The notes: generated by a model from the sequence alone, not told the origin. A DNA stretch of 64,000 nt from Desulfovibrio legallii (GCF_900102485.1 NZ_FNBX01000009.1:50306-114305), one strand, 5' to 3'. Positions 52,569 through 62,631 are shown, numbered from the stretch's first letter. Numbers and translations are program-made.

Positions 52569-54062
52569 ATGCTGACGACCCTGCTTTTTCTGCCCTTGGC
52601 CGTGGGCTGCGCCATGCTGCTCTGGGGCCGCGCCGGGGTTTGCCGGGCGGGGTTGCCCCTTACGGCCCTGATCCATGCCGTGCTGGCCTGCGCCGTGGCC
52701 GCGCGCGTGGCGCAAGGGGAGACGCCCACGGCCCTGGGCGGCCTGCTGGCCCCGGACGCCCTGGGCGCGCTTTTTCTGGCCCTGGCCAGCCTGCTTTTTC
52801 TGGCGGCCTCGGTCTACGCCGTGCACTACCTGCGCGAAGAAGAACGCATCGGCGAGCACACCAATATCCTGGACCACGGGCGCTTCACCAACGCGCCCGA
52901 ACGCCGCTTTACGGCCTGCCTGTGCTTTTTTCTGGCCTCCATGACCCTGGTGACCGTCACCCCGCATCTGGGCGCGCAGTGGGTGGGCATTGAAGCCACC
53001 ACCCTTTCCAGCGCGCCGCTGATCTATTTTCACCGCCACAAAAGCTCGCTGGAAGCCACCTGGAAGTATTTGATCATCTGCTCCGTGGGCATTGCCCTGG
53101 CCCTGCTGGGCAACATTCTGCTGGCCGTGGCCTTTCACGGCGCGTCAGCGGCGGGGGACGCCGCGGGCCTGGACCAGGCGGGCTGGTTTGTGCGCCACGC
53201 CGCCCAGGCGGAACCCACCTGGCTCAAGGCGGCCTTTGTTTTTTTGCTGGTGGGCTACGGCACCAAGATGGGCCTCGCCCCCTTGCACAACTGGCTGCCC
53301 GACGCCCACAGCCAGGCCCCTTCGCTGGTTTCGGCCCTGCTCTCGGGGGCCCTGCTCAACTGCGCCATGCTGGGCATGCTGCGCGGCCACCAGATTATGC
53401 TGGCCGCGGGGCTGGGCGGGCTTTCCGGCGGTATGCTCACGGTTCTGGGGCTGCTTTCGCTTCTGACAGCCGCCGTCTTCATCGTGGGGCAGGGGCACTA
53501 CAAGCGCATGCTGGCCTATTCCAGCGTGGAGCACATGGGCATTCTGGCCCTGGGGGTGGGCGTGGGCGGCCTGGCCGTTTCCGGGGCCATGCTGCACGCT
53601 GTCTGTCATTCCCTGGTCAAGTGCATGCTTTTTTTGCTTTCCGGCAACATTCTGGCCCGCTACCACACCTATTCCAGCTACGACGTGCGCGGCATGCGCT
53701 GGACCATGCCCTTTACCGCCGCCCTCTGGACCGCGGGCTTCCTGGCCGTGGCGGGCTCGCCGCCTTTTGGGATCTTCGTCAGCGAGCTGCTCATCTTTAA
53801 GGGCATGCTGGCGGCGGACCGGCCCTGGATTGCCGCCGCCTACCTGCTGTTGCTGGCCGTGATTTTTGTGGGGCTTTCCGTGGCGGTGCTGCGCATGGTG
53901 CAGGGCAACCGGCCTACGGATATGCCCGCCGTCCGCCGGGAGGCGCTGTGCAGCGTGCTGCCGCCCCTGGCCCTGGGCCTGGCCGTGCTGACCCTGGGCC
54001 TGTGGGTGCCCGACGGGCTTTGGGATTTTCTGACCCGCGCCGCCGCCCTCATCGGCGGCTGA
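52569..54062 (+). CDS. HyfF-like proton-translocating subunit (NuoM/N family)
   Basis: A 497-residue second antiporter-like subunit. GTKMGLAPLHNWLPDAHSQA near residue 230 gives the TM7 Lys, and GAQWVGIEATTLSSAPLIYF near residue 135 the TM5 Glu. HYKRMLAYSSVEHMGILALG and HSLVKCMLFLLSGNILARYH are further conserved channel residues. With the HyfB-like subunit the complex has two antiporter-like proton channels. Confidence 0.9.
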   Translation: MLTTLLFLPLAVGCAMLLWGRAGVCRAGLPLTALIHAVLACAVAARVAQGETPTALGGLLAPDALGALFLALASLLFLAASVYAVHYLREEERIGEHTNILDHGRFTNAPERRFTACLCFFLASMTLVTVTPHLGAQWVGIEATTLSSAPLIYFHRHKSSLEATWKYLIICSVGIALALLGNILLAVAFHGASAAGDAAGLDQAGWFVRHAAQAEPTWLKAAFVFLLVGYGTKMGLAPLHNWLPDAHSQAPSLVSALLSGALLNCAMLGMLRGHQIMLAAGLGGLSGGMLTVLGLLSLLTAAVFIVGQGHYKRMLAYSSVEHMGILALGVGVGGLAVSGAMLHAVCHSLVKCMLFLLSGNILARYHTYSSYDVRGMRWTMPFTAALWTAGFLAVAGSPPFGIFVSELLIFKGMLAADRPWIAAAYLLLLAVIFVGLSVAVLRMVQGNRPTDMPAVRREALCSVLPPLALGLAVLTLGLWVPDGLWDFLTRAAALIGG

Positions 54063-54110
54063 CGGCGCGGCCTAACCGCTTTTTGCGCCCCCGGCGCGCA
54101 GGTGAGACGT

Positions 54111-55667
54111 ATGCTGTTCGACTACCGCGATACCGTGCCCCTGGCGGGCATGCCGCCGGTTTCCGTGGAGGATCTGCGCGACCATATCCGCGCCCGCCTG
54201 GCCGAAGGCTGGCGGCTGCTGGCTTTGTTCGGCCTGCCGGAGGCGGACGCCCCCAGAGATTTGAGCGGCAACATCGGCCTGTGCTGCGTGCTGGCCCAGG
54301 ACAGCTCGCACTACCTGGAGGCCCTGCGCACGCCGCCGCTGCGCGGCTTTCCTTCCCTTGCCGCCGCCTGTCCGCAAGCGCAGCTCTTTGAGCGCGAAAT
54401 TTTTGAGCAGTGGGGTGTGGAGCCCTTGGGCCATCCCTGGCTCAAGCCCGTGCGCCGCATTCCCGACGCAGCCCAGGCCCAGGCCAGGACCAGGGCGGCA
54501 GGCGGCCCCGATGCCGCATCCGCCGCCGGCCGTGCCGCCCCCTATCCCTTCTATCGGGTGCGGGGCGAAGAAATCCACGAGGTGGCCGTGGGGCCGGTGC
54601 ACGCCGGGGTCATTGAGCCGGGGCACTTCCGCTTTCAGTGCTACGGCGAAAACGTGCTCCATCTGGAAATAGCCCTGGGTTATCAGCACCGGGGTCTGGA
54701 GAAGCTGCTGCTGGAGGGGGCGGCGCGCCGCCGCCTGCCGCTGCTGGAGTGCGCGGCGGGCGACACGACCGTGGGCCACGCCACGGCCCACTGCGTGCTG
54801 CTGGAGCGCCTGGCGGGCCGGGTGGCCGCCCCGCGCGCCCAGAGGCTGCGGCGCATCGGCCTGGAGCTGGAGCGCCTGGCCAACCATGTGGGCGACCTGG
54901 GGGCCATTGCGGGCGACACGGGCTTTCTGCCCACGTCCTCCTGGAACGGACGCATCCGCGGCGATTTTCTCAACCTTACGGCCAGCCTGTGCGGCAATCG
55001 TTTCGGGCGCGGACTGCTGCGCCCCGGCGGCGTGGCCTGCGACCTTGCCCCGGAGCAGTGCGCCGACCTGCTGGCGCGCGTGCGGGAAGCCGGGCGCGAC
55101 GCGCGCGGGGCCGTGGACGTTATGCTGCACAGCCAGAGCGTGCTGGAGCGCCTTGCGGGTACCGGGGCGGTGGACGCGGCAACGGCGCGGGCGCTGGGCC
55201 TGGTGGGCCCGGCGGCGCGGGCCTGCGGGCTTGCGCTGGACGCGCGCTTCCACTTTCCCCTGGCGGATCTGCCCAGCGTCGGCTGCGCAGTGCGCGTTGC
55301 GGAGGGCGGCGACGTGCTGGCCCGCACCCTGACGCGCAGCGCGGAGCTGGACGACGCCTTGCGCCTGCTGGAGCTGGACCTGGCCGCCCTGGCGGCCATG
55401 CCCGGCAATGCGGCCGCGCCCGAAGCGGAGGACTGCGCCCCTTTGCCGCCCGACACGCTGGGCGTGGCGCAGGTGGAGGGCTGGCGGGGCGAGATCTGTC
55501 ACCTGGCCGTGACCGATCCGGAGGGCGGGCTGCTGGTCTACAAGGTCGTGGATCCTTCCTTCCGCAACTGGCCGGGGCTGGCCGTGGCCCTGCGCGGCAA
55601 TCAGATTTCGGACTTTCCGCTCTGCAATAAGAGCTTCAACCTTTCTTACTGCGGCCACGATTTGTGA
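54111..55667 (+). CDS. HyfG-like large subunit (NuoC-NuoD fusion) lacking NiFe-binding cysteines
   Basis: A 518-residue protein with a NuoC-like N-terminal part (about 1-150, ending FEREIFEQWGVEPLGHPWLK) and a NuoD/NiFe-large-subunit part. In catalytic group 4 hydrogenases the two CxxC motifs bind nickel-iron. Here the first reads LECAAGDTTVGHATAH (AGDT at 216-219 in place of CGxC). The last is DFPLCNKSFNLSYCGHDL with Cys505 and Cys514, not CxxC. GDTTVGHATAH and SWNGRIRGDFLNLTAS keep the fold wording. Hydrogen catalysis is therefore unlikely; it matches the Ehr (hydrogenase-related) pattern. ATG 54111 follows CAGGTGAGACGT; GTG 54102 is possible. Confidence 0.85.
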   Translation: MLFDYRDTVPLAGMPPVSVEDLRDHIRARLAEGWRLLALFGLPEADAPRDLSGNIGLCCVLAQDSSHYLEALRTPPLRGFPSLAAACPQAQLFEREIFEQWGVEPLGHPWLKPVRRIPDAAQAQARTRAAGGPDAASAAGRAAPYPFYRVRGEEIHEVAVGPVHAGVIEPGHFRFQCYGENVLHLEIALGYQHRGLEKLLLEGAARRRLPLLECAAGDTTVGHATAHCVLLERLAGRVAAPRAQRLRRIGLELERLANHVGDLGAIAGDTGFLPTSSWNGRIRGDFLNLTASLCGNRFGRGLLRPGGVACDLAPEQCADLLARVREAGRDARGAVDVMLHSQSVLERLAGTGAVDAATARALGLVGPAARACGLALDARFHFPLADLPSVGCAVRVAEGGDVLARTLTRSAELDDALRLLELDLAALAAMPGNAAAPEAEDCAPLPPDTLGVAQVEGWRGEICHLAVTDPEGGLLVYKVVDPSFRNWPGLAVALRGNQISDFPLCNKSFNLSYCGHDL

Positions 55668-55676
55668 GGCCTTGCC

Positions 55677-56456
55677 ATGTTGCGCATCATTCGGGAACGT
55701 CTGCACCAGAAATACCGCACGCTGGACTACCCCCGGCGGCAGCCCGCGCTTTCGCCCCGCTTTCTGGGGCGGCCCGAGCTCGCGCAGGTGGCCTGCGGCG
55801 CGTGCCGGGCCTGCCTGGACGCCTGCCCCACAGGCGCGTTGCTGCCCACGCCGGGGGCCGAAGACGGCACCCCCACCCTGGATATGGGGCGCTGCACCTT
55901 TTGCGGGGCCTGCCGCGCCGTCTGCCCCAAGGGGGCCATTGCCTTCACGGGCGAACACCGCCTGGCCGTCTTTGCCCGCGAAGACCTGCTGGTGCGCCCC
56001 GGACCGCTGGCGGCGCCGACGGAAAAAGCCCGGACCGCGCCGCAGGCCGCGCGGGAGAAGTTCGCCCTTTTTCGCCGCTCCCTCAAGCTGCGCCAGGTCA
56101 GCGCCGGAGGCTGCAACGCCTGCGAGGCGGACTGCAACGTGCTCACCACCCTGGTCTATGACCTGGGCCGCTTCGGCATCGACTTTGTGGCTTCGCCGCG
56201 GCATGCGGACGGCCTTGCCGTCACGGGCCCGGTGACGGAAAACATGCGCCTGGCCCTGCTGGATGCCTACCATGCCGTGCCGGAGCCGCGCCTGGTGCTG
56301 GCCGTGGGCGCGTGCGCCATTTCCGGAGGCCTGTTTCGCGACGCGCCGCAGTGCTGCAACGGCGTCTCGGAGCTGCTGCCTGTGGACCTTTTCATCCCCG
56401 GCTGTCCGCCCAATCCCTGGACTATCCTGGACGGCCTGCTCCTGCTGCGAGGGTAG
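55677..56456 (+). CDS. Fused ferredoxin (NuoI-like) and NuoB-like small subunit
   Basis: A 259-residue fusion. The first part (residues 35-95) has two 4Fe-4S motifs: Cys40, 43, 46, 50 in ACGACRACLDACP and Cys73, 76, 79, 83 in CTFCGACRAVCP. The second part is NuoB/hydrogenase-small-subunit-like. Its proximal-cluster cysteines are Cys146 and 149 in GGCNACEADC, Cys212 in GACAISGG and Cys243 in PGCPPNP. In hydrogenase 4 these are two proteins (HyfH and HyfI). It would pass electrons from a ferredoxin-like donor to the large subunit. It is the last gene of the operon. Confidence 0.88.
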   Translation: MLRIIRERLHQKYRTLDYPRRQPALSPRFLGRPELAQVACGACRACLDACPTGALLPTPGAEDGTPTLDMGRCTFCGACRAVCPKGAIAFTGEHRLAVFAREDLLVRPGPLAAPTEKARTAPQAAREKFALFRRSLKLRQVSAGGCNACEADCNVLTTLVYDLGRFGIDFVASPRHADGLAVTGPVTENMRLALLDAYHAVPEPRLVLAVGACAISGGLFRDAPQCCNGVSELLPVDLFIPGCPPNPWTILDGLLLLRG

Positions 56457-56488
56457 TTTTTTTGTAGCGCAGACTGCCGCTGCGAAGA

Positions 56489-56573
56489 GGCATTTCAAAG
56501 TTTACGGCAGACTCGTTCCGGCATTTAACAGCCCCAATAAATTGCATTGACGCCCGCACATGCGGCTGCCCGC
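56489..56573 (+). repeat. Dispersed repeat, degenerate copy D
   Basis: GGCATTTCAAAGTTTACGGC, then GGCATTTAACAGCCCCAATA and AATTGCATTGACGCCCGCAC, resembling the body of copies B and C with many changes. It lies in the 334-bp gap between the hydrogenase-4-like operon and ilvC; the rest of that gap holds only the ilvC terminator. Confidence 0.6.
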
Positions 56574-56713
56574 CGCAAAGGCGCAACAGAAGCGGTGGGT
56601 TCGGGAAACTGGACCGCCGCTTTGCTGTTGTGGATAAAAGGGGACTGCGGTTGCATGCATCGGAGGGGAGCAGTCCGGCGTGGGGGATGTGACGGCGGCG
56701 CGCTTTGCTTTTT

Positions 56714-56752
56714 CTGCAACAAAGCGGCCCCTGTCCGTGGACAGGGGCCGCT
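56714..56752 (-). terminator. Terminator after ilvC
   Basis: A perfect 14-bp stem AGCGGCCCCTGTCC/GGACAGGGGCCGCT with a two-base loop. On the minus strand it runs into TTTGTTGC. It lies about 40 bp after the ilvC stop codon and could also stop convergent plus-strand transcripts. Confidence 0.85.
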
Positions 56753-56790
56753 GAAGGCAGCATTTGCAGCTGTGGGCTTTATCCGGAAGG

Positions 56791-57960
<1,170 letters not shown>

Positions 57961-58449
57961 TCAATCGGTTTTTTTGGAGCGGCGCATGGCCACGGCCCCG
58001 GTGCGGGCCACTTCCTTAATGCCGAAGCGTTGCAGCAGGCCCAGGATGGCGTCCAGTTTTTCCTGGTCGCCCGTAGCCTCGATGGTCATCTCATTGTGGC
58101 TTACGTCCACCACCTTGCAGCGGAAGATTTCCACCGTGCGCAGGATTTCGCCGCGGGCCGGGCCTTCGGCCTGAACCTTGACGAACATCATTTCGCGCGT
58201 CACGGCGGGGATGTCCGCAAAGTCCACCACCTTGATGACAGAGACGATTTTGTGGAGCTGCTTCATGATCTGCTCCAGAATCAGGCTGTCGCTGTCGGTA
58301 GTGATGGTCATGTGTGAAACGCCCTCTTCAAGGGAAGGGGCCACATTGAGCGAATGGATATTGAAGCCGCGCCCGCTGAACAGCCCCACCACGCGCGAGA
58401 GCACGCCGGGTTCGTTCTCCACCAGCACGGAAAGCACATGTCGTTGCAT
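57961..58449 (-). CDS. ilvN: Acetolactate synthase small (regulatory) subunit
   Basis: A 162-residue regulatory subunit with two ACT-like domains that mediate valine feedback on the large subunit. The N-terminal HVLSVLVENEPGVLSRVVGL and FSGRGFNIHSLNVAPSLEEG are the classical ACT and valine-site wording. A C-terminal ACT-like half follows, ending KKTD. It lies 11 bp after ilvB. Confidence 0.96.
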   Translation of the reverse strand: MQRHVLSVLVENEPGVLSRVVGLFSGRGFNIHSLNVAPSLEEGVSHMTITTDSDSLILEQIMKQLHKIVSVIKVVDFADIPAVTREMMFVKVQAEGPARGEILRTVEIFRCKVVDVSHNEMTIEATGDQEKLDAILGLLQRFGIKEVARTGAVAMRRSKKTD

Positions 58450-58460
58450 AGCCGCCTCCC

Positions 58461-60152
58461 TTACACCAGCAACATTTCGTCGAGCGCCGCGCCTGCGGGC
58501 ACGATGGGGTACACGTTTTCCTCCCGCTCCACCACCACGTCGATGAAGGCGGGGTTGGGCGTGCCCAGGGCCTTTTCCAGCACGGGGCGCAGGTCCGCCG
58601 TGCTGGTGATGCGGTAGCCTTCAGCTCCGTAGGCTTCGGCCAGTTTTACAAAGTCCGGCTGGGCCTCCATGTTGGTGGAGCTGTAGTTGTGGTTGTAAAA
58701 GAGGTCCTGCCATTGGCGCACCATGCCGAGGTAGCGGTTGTTAAGGATGATGACCTTGATGGGCAGCCTGTTGGCCACCACGGTGGCCAGCTCCTGGATA
58801 TTCATCTGCAGCGAGGCGTCGCCCGCCACAGTAATGACTTTTTTTTGCGGGAAGGCGAACTGCGCCCCCACCGCGGCGGGGAAGCCGTAGCCCATGGTGC
58901 CCAGGCCGCCGCTGGTGAGCAGGGTGCGGGGCTTGGTAAAGGTATAGAACTGGGCCACCCACATCTGGTGCTGGCCCACTTCGGTCGTAATAATGGCGTC
59001 GCCCCCGGTGAGATCGTAGAGGGTTTCGATCACTTCCTGGGGTTTGAGGTGGCCGTTTTTCTGGTAGCCCAGGGGCTTGCTTTCCTTCCAGCGGTCCACG
59101 GCGGCAAGCCAGGCGGCGTGCTGCCCGGCCCAGTCCCGGCCCTGCTGTTTGGCCTCGCAGATTTCGGCAATGCCTTCCAGGGCCAGGCGGCAGTCGCCCA
59201 CCACGGGCACTTCCACTTCCACGTTTTTGCGGATGGAGGTGGGGTCTATATCAATATGAACAATGCGGGCCTTGGGCGCAAAAGCCGCCAGTTTGCCGGT
59301 AACGCGGTCGTCAAAGCGCGCGCCCACGCACATGAGCACGTCGGCGTTGTTGATGGCCAGGTTGGCCGCGTAGGTGCCGTGCATGCCCACCATACCGAGC
59401 CAGAGGGGATCGGTGGCGGGGAAGGAGCCCAGCCCCATAAGCGTGCAGGTGACGGGAATCTGCAGCTTGCGGGCGAGGCTGGTCAGGGCCTGGCCGGCAT
59501 TGGCCATAACCACGCCGCCGCCGGCCAGGATGACCGGGCGCTCCGCGCGGGCCAGCTCTTCCACCGTGCGGCGCAACTGGTTCAGGTTGGGCTTGTAGGT
59601 GGGGTTGTAGCTGCGCATGGAGACGGCTTCAGGCCAGACGAAGTCCGCCCTGGCCTGCATGACGTCCTTGGGCAGATCTACCAGGACGGGGCCGGGGCGG
59701 CCCGACCGCGCCAGGAAGAAGGCCTGGCGGATGGTCGCGGCCAGCTTGCGCACGTCCTTGACCAGGAAGTTATGCTTGGTGCAGGGGCGCGTAATGCCTA
59801 CGATGTCCACTTCCTGAAAGGCGTCATTGCCGATGAGCTGCGTGGGTACCTGGCCGGTGAATACCACTAGCGGGATGGAGTCGGCATAGGCCGTGGCAAT
59901 GCCCGTTACCGTGTTGGTGGCTCCGGGGCCGGAGGTCACCAGACACACGCCTGCCTTGCCGGAGGCGCGGGCGTAGCCATCGGCCGCATGTACGGCACCC
60001 TGTTCGTGCCGTACCAGCACATGGTGCAGTTCAGGGTGCCGCGGCAGCTCGTCGTAAATGTCAATGACCGCGCCGCCGGGATACCCGAACAGCACGTCCA
60101 CGCCTTCTCTCTTCAGGGACTCGAGGAGAATCTGCGCACCTGTACATTCCAT
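58461..60152 (-). CDS. ilvB: Acetolactate synthase large subunit
   Basis: A 563-residue ThDP enzyme that condenses pyruvate to acetolactate. VDVLFGYPGGAVIDIYDEL is the N-terminal signature; the catalytic Glu is in LVRHEQGAVHAADGYARASG near residue 50. The ThDP-Mg site lies in TVAGDASLQMNIQELATVVA near 440, with NNRYLGMVRQWQDLFYN following. RIVHIDIDPTSIRKNVEVEV is the FAD-fold region. The ATG at 60152 follows TAAGGAGCCGGTT. It is 24 bp after the DUF465 gene and upstream of ilvN. Confidence 0.97.
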   Translation of the reverse strand: MECTGAQILLESLKREGVDVLFGYPGGAVIDIYDELPRHPELHHVLVRHEQGAVHAADGYARASGKAGVCLVTSGPGATNTVTGIATAYADSIPLVVFTGQVPTQLIGNDAFQEVDIVGITRPCTKHNFLVKDVRKLAATIRQAFFLARSGRPGPVLVDLPKDVMQARADFVWPEAVSMRSYNPTYKPNLNQLRRTVEELARAERPVILAGGGVVMANAGQALTSLARKLQIPVTCTLMGLGSFPATDPLWLGMVGMHGTYAANLAINNADVLMCVGARFDDRVTGKLAAFAPKARIVHIDIDPTSIRKNVEVEVPVVGDCRLALEGIAEICEAKQQGRDWAGQHAAWLAAVDRWKESKPLGYQKNGHLKPQEVIETLYDLTGGDAIITTEVGQHQMWVAQFYTFTKPRTLLTSGGLGTMGYGFPAAVGAQFAFPQKKVITVAGDASLQMNIQELATVVANRLPIKVIILNNRYLGMVRQWQDLFYNHNYSSTNMEAQPDFVKLAEAYGAEGYRITSTADLRPVLEKALGTPNPAFIDVVVEREENVYPIVPAGAALDEMLLV

Positions 60153-60176
60153 AACCGGCTCCTTACAGCAGCCCGG

Positions 60177-60404
60177 CTATCCTTGCTTTTTCAGACGGTC
60201 AAGGATGGCCATAAGCTGGGTTTTGCCCTCAAGTTTCTGCTTTTTGAGCTGCTTGAGGGTTTGTTCCTCGGTGGGGGTACGAAAAGCCTTGTGTTCCAGT
60301 TTTTCCACCTGCTTTTCGTAGAGTACGTGGTCTTCCCAAAGGGATTTCAGCTCCGGATCAGTAGCCGCATAGGTTTCTAGCATTTCCAGTTCGTGCTGAT
60401 CCAT
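60177..60404 (-). CDS. DUF465 (YdcH-like) small coiled-coil protein
   Basis: A 75-residue protein, nearly all helix, with heptad-like spacing of Leu and charged residues (KQVEKLEHKAFRTPTEEQTL, then LKQLKKQKLEGKTQLMAILD). This is the DUF465/YdcH pattern: a short acidic N-terminal helix, a TPTEE turn and a Lys-rich second helix. Function is unknown. It sits immediately upstream of ilvB and shares its transcript. Confidence 0.85.
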   Translation of the reverse strand: MDQHELEMLETYAATDPELKSLWEDHVLYEKQVEKLEHKAFRTPTEEQTLKQLKKQKLEGKTQLMAILDRLKKQG

Positions 60405-60418
60405 ACGAACGCTCCCGT

Positions 60419-60424
60419 GTTATA
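60419..60424 (-). promoter_or_regulatory. Candidate -10 element before the DUF465-ilvBNC operon
   Basis: On the minus strand TATAAC, 14 bp before the ATG of the DUF465 gene. No consensus -35 is seen at the right distance; the transcript might also begin upstream at yggT. Confidence 0.35.
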
Positions 60425-60479
60425 GTGTTCGTGCGCGGGTTGCCCCGCGCGTGAAACCGTGGTTCGGCCGCCGCGGCGG

Positions 60480-60782
60480 CTAGTTGAGGGTCATGGCGTA
60501 CTGGGCGAGCGAGGCAACCACAATGCGGTTAAAAAGCTCAATGGCCAGCAGCACCACTACCGGGGAAAAATCCATGCCGCCCGTATAGGTAAAGGGCAGC
60601 CACTTGCGCACCCGGTAAAAGACCGGTTCTGTCAGCGCGCGCAAGGTGCGTACAATGGGATTGTACGGGTCGGGCCGCACCCAGGTGAGCACGGCCGCAA
60701 TGATGACAATCCAGAAATAGAGGTTCAGAAGCCCCCCCAGCACCAGGGCAACGGCGCTCAGGGTATTGGCAAGAACAATCAT
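60480..60782 (-). CDS. YggT-family integral membrane protein
   Basis: A 100-residue protein with two membrane segments (LVLGGLLNLYFWIVIIAAVL near residue 15 and VVVLLAIELFNRIVVASLA near 75). Between them is WVRPDPYNPIVRTLRALTEP, the family signature, followed by FYRVRKWLP. YggT proteins are linked to cell division and osmotic shock tolerance. The ATG at 60782 follows GGAGGGCGC; an upstream ATG extends into the gap and is less likely. Confidence 0.9.
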   Translation of the reverse strand: MIVLANTLSAVALVLGGLLNLYFWIVIIAAVLTWVRPDPYNPIVRTLRALTEPVFYRVRKWLPFTYTGGMDFSPVVVLLAIELFNRIVVASLAQYAMTLN

Positions 60783-60853
60783 GCGCCCTCCAGCGTAGTT
60801 GTCTTGTGTAGCCGCAAACAACACGGGGCCGCGGCCCCGGGGCGGCGGTCCGT

Positions 60854-61519
60854 TCAGCGCCCGGCCTTGCGGGGCAGGGCATCGGCGAGGGCGGCGTGCA
60901 GCGCGGCAAAGTCCGCCGCCGTAATCCGTCCGCGCAGGGGGCCGGTGGTAAAGGCGGCAAAAACCACCCCGGCCCCTTCCGCGGTGGTTTTGTCGTGCTC
61001 GCTGTCGCCCACAAAAAGCACGTCCGCCGGATTGCAGCCCCAGGCGGCGCAGATGCGTTGCGCCCCTTCCGGCGAGGGCTTGGGCGCGGCTGTATCCGCC
61101 GCGACCACAGGATCAAAATAGGAGGGCAGGGCAAAAATGTCCAGAACCCTTTGGATGCCGTGCAGGCGGCGGTTGGTGTGCACGGCCATGCGCACCCCGC
61201 GGGCGCGCAGGTCATCCGCAAAAGGGCGGAAGCCCTCCTGCAGCCGCAGTAAGGGCACGATATCGCGGTCATAAACCACATCGCGGCTAACGACCTCTTC
61301 AATGCGGTGGTGCAGATCGGGCGGCACAATGTGCCGCAGAGCCTGCCCCGCCGTGGCCATGAAGCAGTATTCTTCCTGCTCCGGCGTCATGGGCGGCAGC
61401 CCGAAGACAGAGAGTACCTTATTGTAAAAGATGGCGTTGGATTCGCGCGAATCCAGCAGCACGCCGTCGCAGTCAAAAATGACCCCGGCGAGCCCGTGCG
61501 GAAAAAGCCGGGCGCTCAT
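60854..61519 (-). CDS. HAD-superfamily phosphatase (phosphoglycolate-phosphatase-like)
   Basis: A 221-residue HAD hydrolase. Motif I is [19 protein letters not shown] near residue 13 (nucleophile and acid/base Asp), motif II the Thr/Asn in [10 protein letters not shown] near 110, motif III the Lys of AAPKPSPEG, and motif [21 protein letters not shown] near 170. A helical cap lies between motifs I and II. Substrates are typically small phosphate esters such as phosphoglycolate; the specific one is not evident. It precedes yggT on the same strand and is divergent from pdxS. Confidence 0.85.
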   Translation of the reverse strand: MSARLFPHGLAGVIFDCDGVLLDSRESNAIFYNKVLSVFGLPPMTPEQEEYCFMATAGQALRHIVPPDLHHRIEEVVSRDVVYDRDIVPLLRLQEGFRPFADDLRARGVRMAVHTNRRLHGIQRVLDIFALPSYFDPVVAADTAAPKPSPEGAQRICAAWGCNPADVLFVGDSEHDKTTAEGAGVVFAAFTTGPLRGRITAADFAALHAALADALPRKAGR

Positions 61520-61644
61520 GACCCGGCCTCAAAACCCCGCCGCATGCGGCGGGCAGTATGGCGCAAAGCTGCATCTTCGGCGTGCATCCTTCCCCCTTTG
61601 TACCGCAGCATAGCCGGAGGCGGCAGGAAGCGCAAGGCGCAGTA

Positions 61645-61673
61645 TTGTCAGGCGCGGCGTATTTGCATATATA
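61645..61673 (+). promoter_or_regulatory. Promoter of pdxS-pdxT
   Basis: TTGTCA at 61645-61650, a 17-base spacer, TATATA at 61668-61673, about 75 bp before the pdxS ATG. A strong match to the sigma-70 consensus in a GC-rich setting. Confidence 0.75.
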
Positions 61674-61747
61674 CACGCCAGCCCCGTTGCCGTTCCGGCA
61701 GGCGGGGCAAGCCCGGCCGGTTTCCGGCACAACAAGGAGTAAGCATC

Positions 61748-62629
61748 ATGGAACAGGGCACCATCCGCCTGAAGACAGGCCTTGCGGAAATGCTCAAAGG
61801 CGGTGTGATCATGGACGTCACTACGCCCGAACAGGCCAAGATCGCCGAAGACGCGGGCGCCTGCGCCGTCATGGCCCTGGAGCGCGTGCCCGCCGACATC
61901 CGCGCCGCGGGCGGCGTGGCCCGTATGGCTGATCCCACCATCGTCAAAAAAATCATGGAAGTGGTGAGCATCCCCGTCATGGCCAAGGCCCGCATCGGCC
62001 ACTTTGTGGAGGCCCGCATCCTTGAGGCCCTGGGCGTGGACTACATCGACGAAAGCGAAGTGCTCACCCCCGCCGACGACAAATACCACATCGACAAGCG
62101 CGACTTTACCGTGCCCTTTGTCTGCGGCTGCCGCAACCTGGGCGAAGCCCTGCGCCGCATCGCCGAAGGCGCGGCCATGATCCGCACCAAGGGCGAGCCC
62201 GGCACCGGCAATGTGGTGGAGGCCGTGCGCCACTGCCGCCAGGTTATGGATGAAATCCGCGCCCTGTGTGCCCTGCCCGAGGCTGAAGTGGCCAACTTCG
62301 CCAAAGAGATCGGCGCGCCCCTGGAAGTCTGTTACGCCGTGCGCAAGGAAGGCCGCCTGCCTGTGGTCAACTTCGCCGCCGGCGGCATCGCCACCCCGGC
62401 CGACGCCGCCATGATGATGCACCTGGGCTGCGACGGCGTGTTCGTGGGCTCCGGCATCTTCAAATCCGGCGACCCGGCCAAGCGCGCCAAGGCCATTGTT
62501 CAGGCCGTGACCAACTATAAGGACTACGCCGTGCTGGCCGAAATCTCCCGCGACCTGGGCGAAGCCATGGTGGGCATTGAAATCTCCACCATCCCCGCCG
62601 AACAGCGCATGCAGGAACGGGGCTGGTAG
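61748..62629 (+). CDS. pdxS: Pyridoxal 5'-phosphate synthase, PdxS subunit
   Basis: A 293-residue (beta/alpha)8 synthase that builds PLP from ribose 5-phosphate, glyceraldehyde 3-phosphate and ammonia. The family motifs are [20 protein letters not shown] near residue 18, [20 protein letters not shown] with the catalytic Lys near residue 80, [14 protein letters not shown] and [16 protein letters not shown] with the second Lys near 150. [20 protein letters not shown] binds phosphate. The ATG at 61748 follows AAGGAGTAAGCATC; the longer open frame is antisense to the HAD gene. PdxT follows within 2 bp. Confidence 0.97.
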   Translation: MEQGTIRLKTGLAEMLKGGVIMDVTTPEQAKIAEDAGACAVMALERVPADIRAAGGVARMADPTIVKKIMEVVSIPVMAKARIGHFVEARILEALGVDYIDESEVLTPADDKYHIDKRDFTVPFVCGCRNLGEALRRIAEGAAMIRTKGEPGTGNVVEAVRHCRQVMDEIRALCALPEAEVANFAKEIGAPLEVCYAVRKEGRLPVVNFAAGGIATPADAAMMMHLGCDGVFVGSGIFKSGDPAKRAKAIVQAVTNYKDYAVLAEISRDLGEAMVGIEISTIPAEQRMQERGW

Positions 62630-62631
62630 CC

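Noticed and set aside
54111..55667. Active NiFe hydrogenase (hydrogenase 4 or formate hydrogenlyase)
   Set aside because: Both NiFe-binding cysteine pairs are missing from the large subunit.
54072..56498. 808-codon open frame on the minus strand
   Set aside because: Antisense to the large and small subunits of the hydrogenase-4-like complex, both recognisable; no motif of its own.
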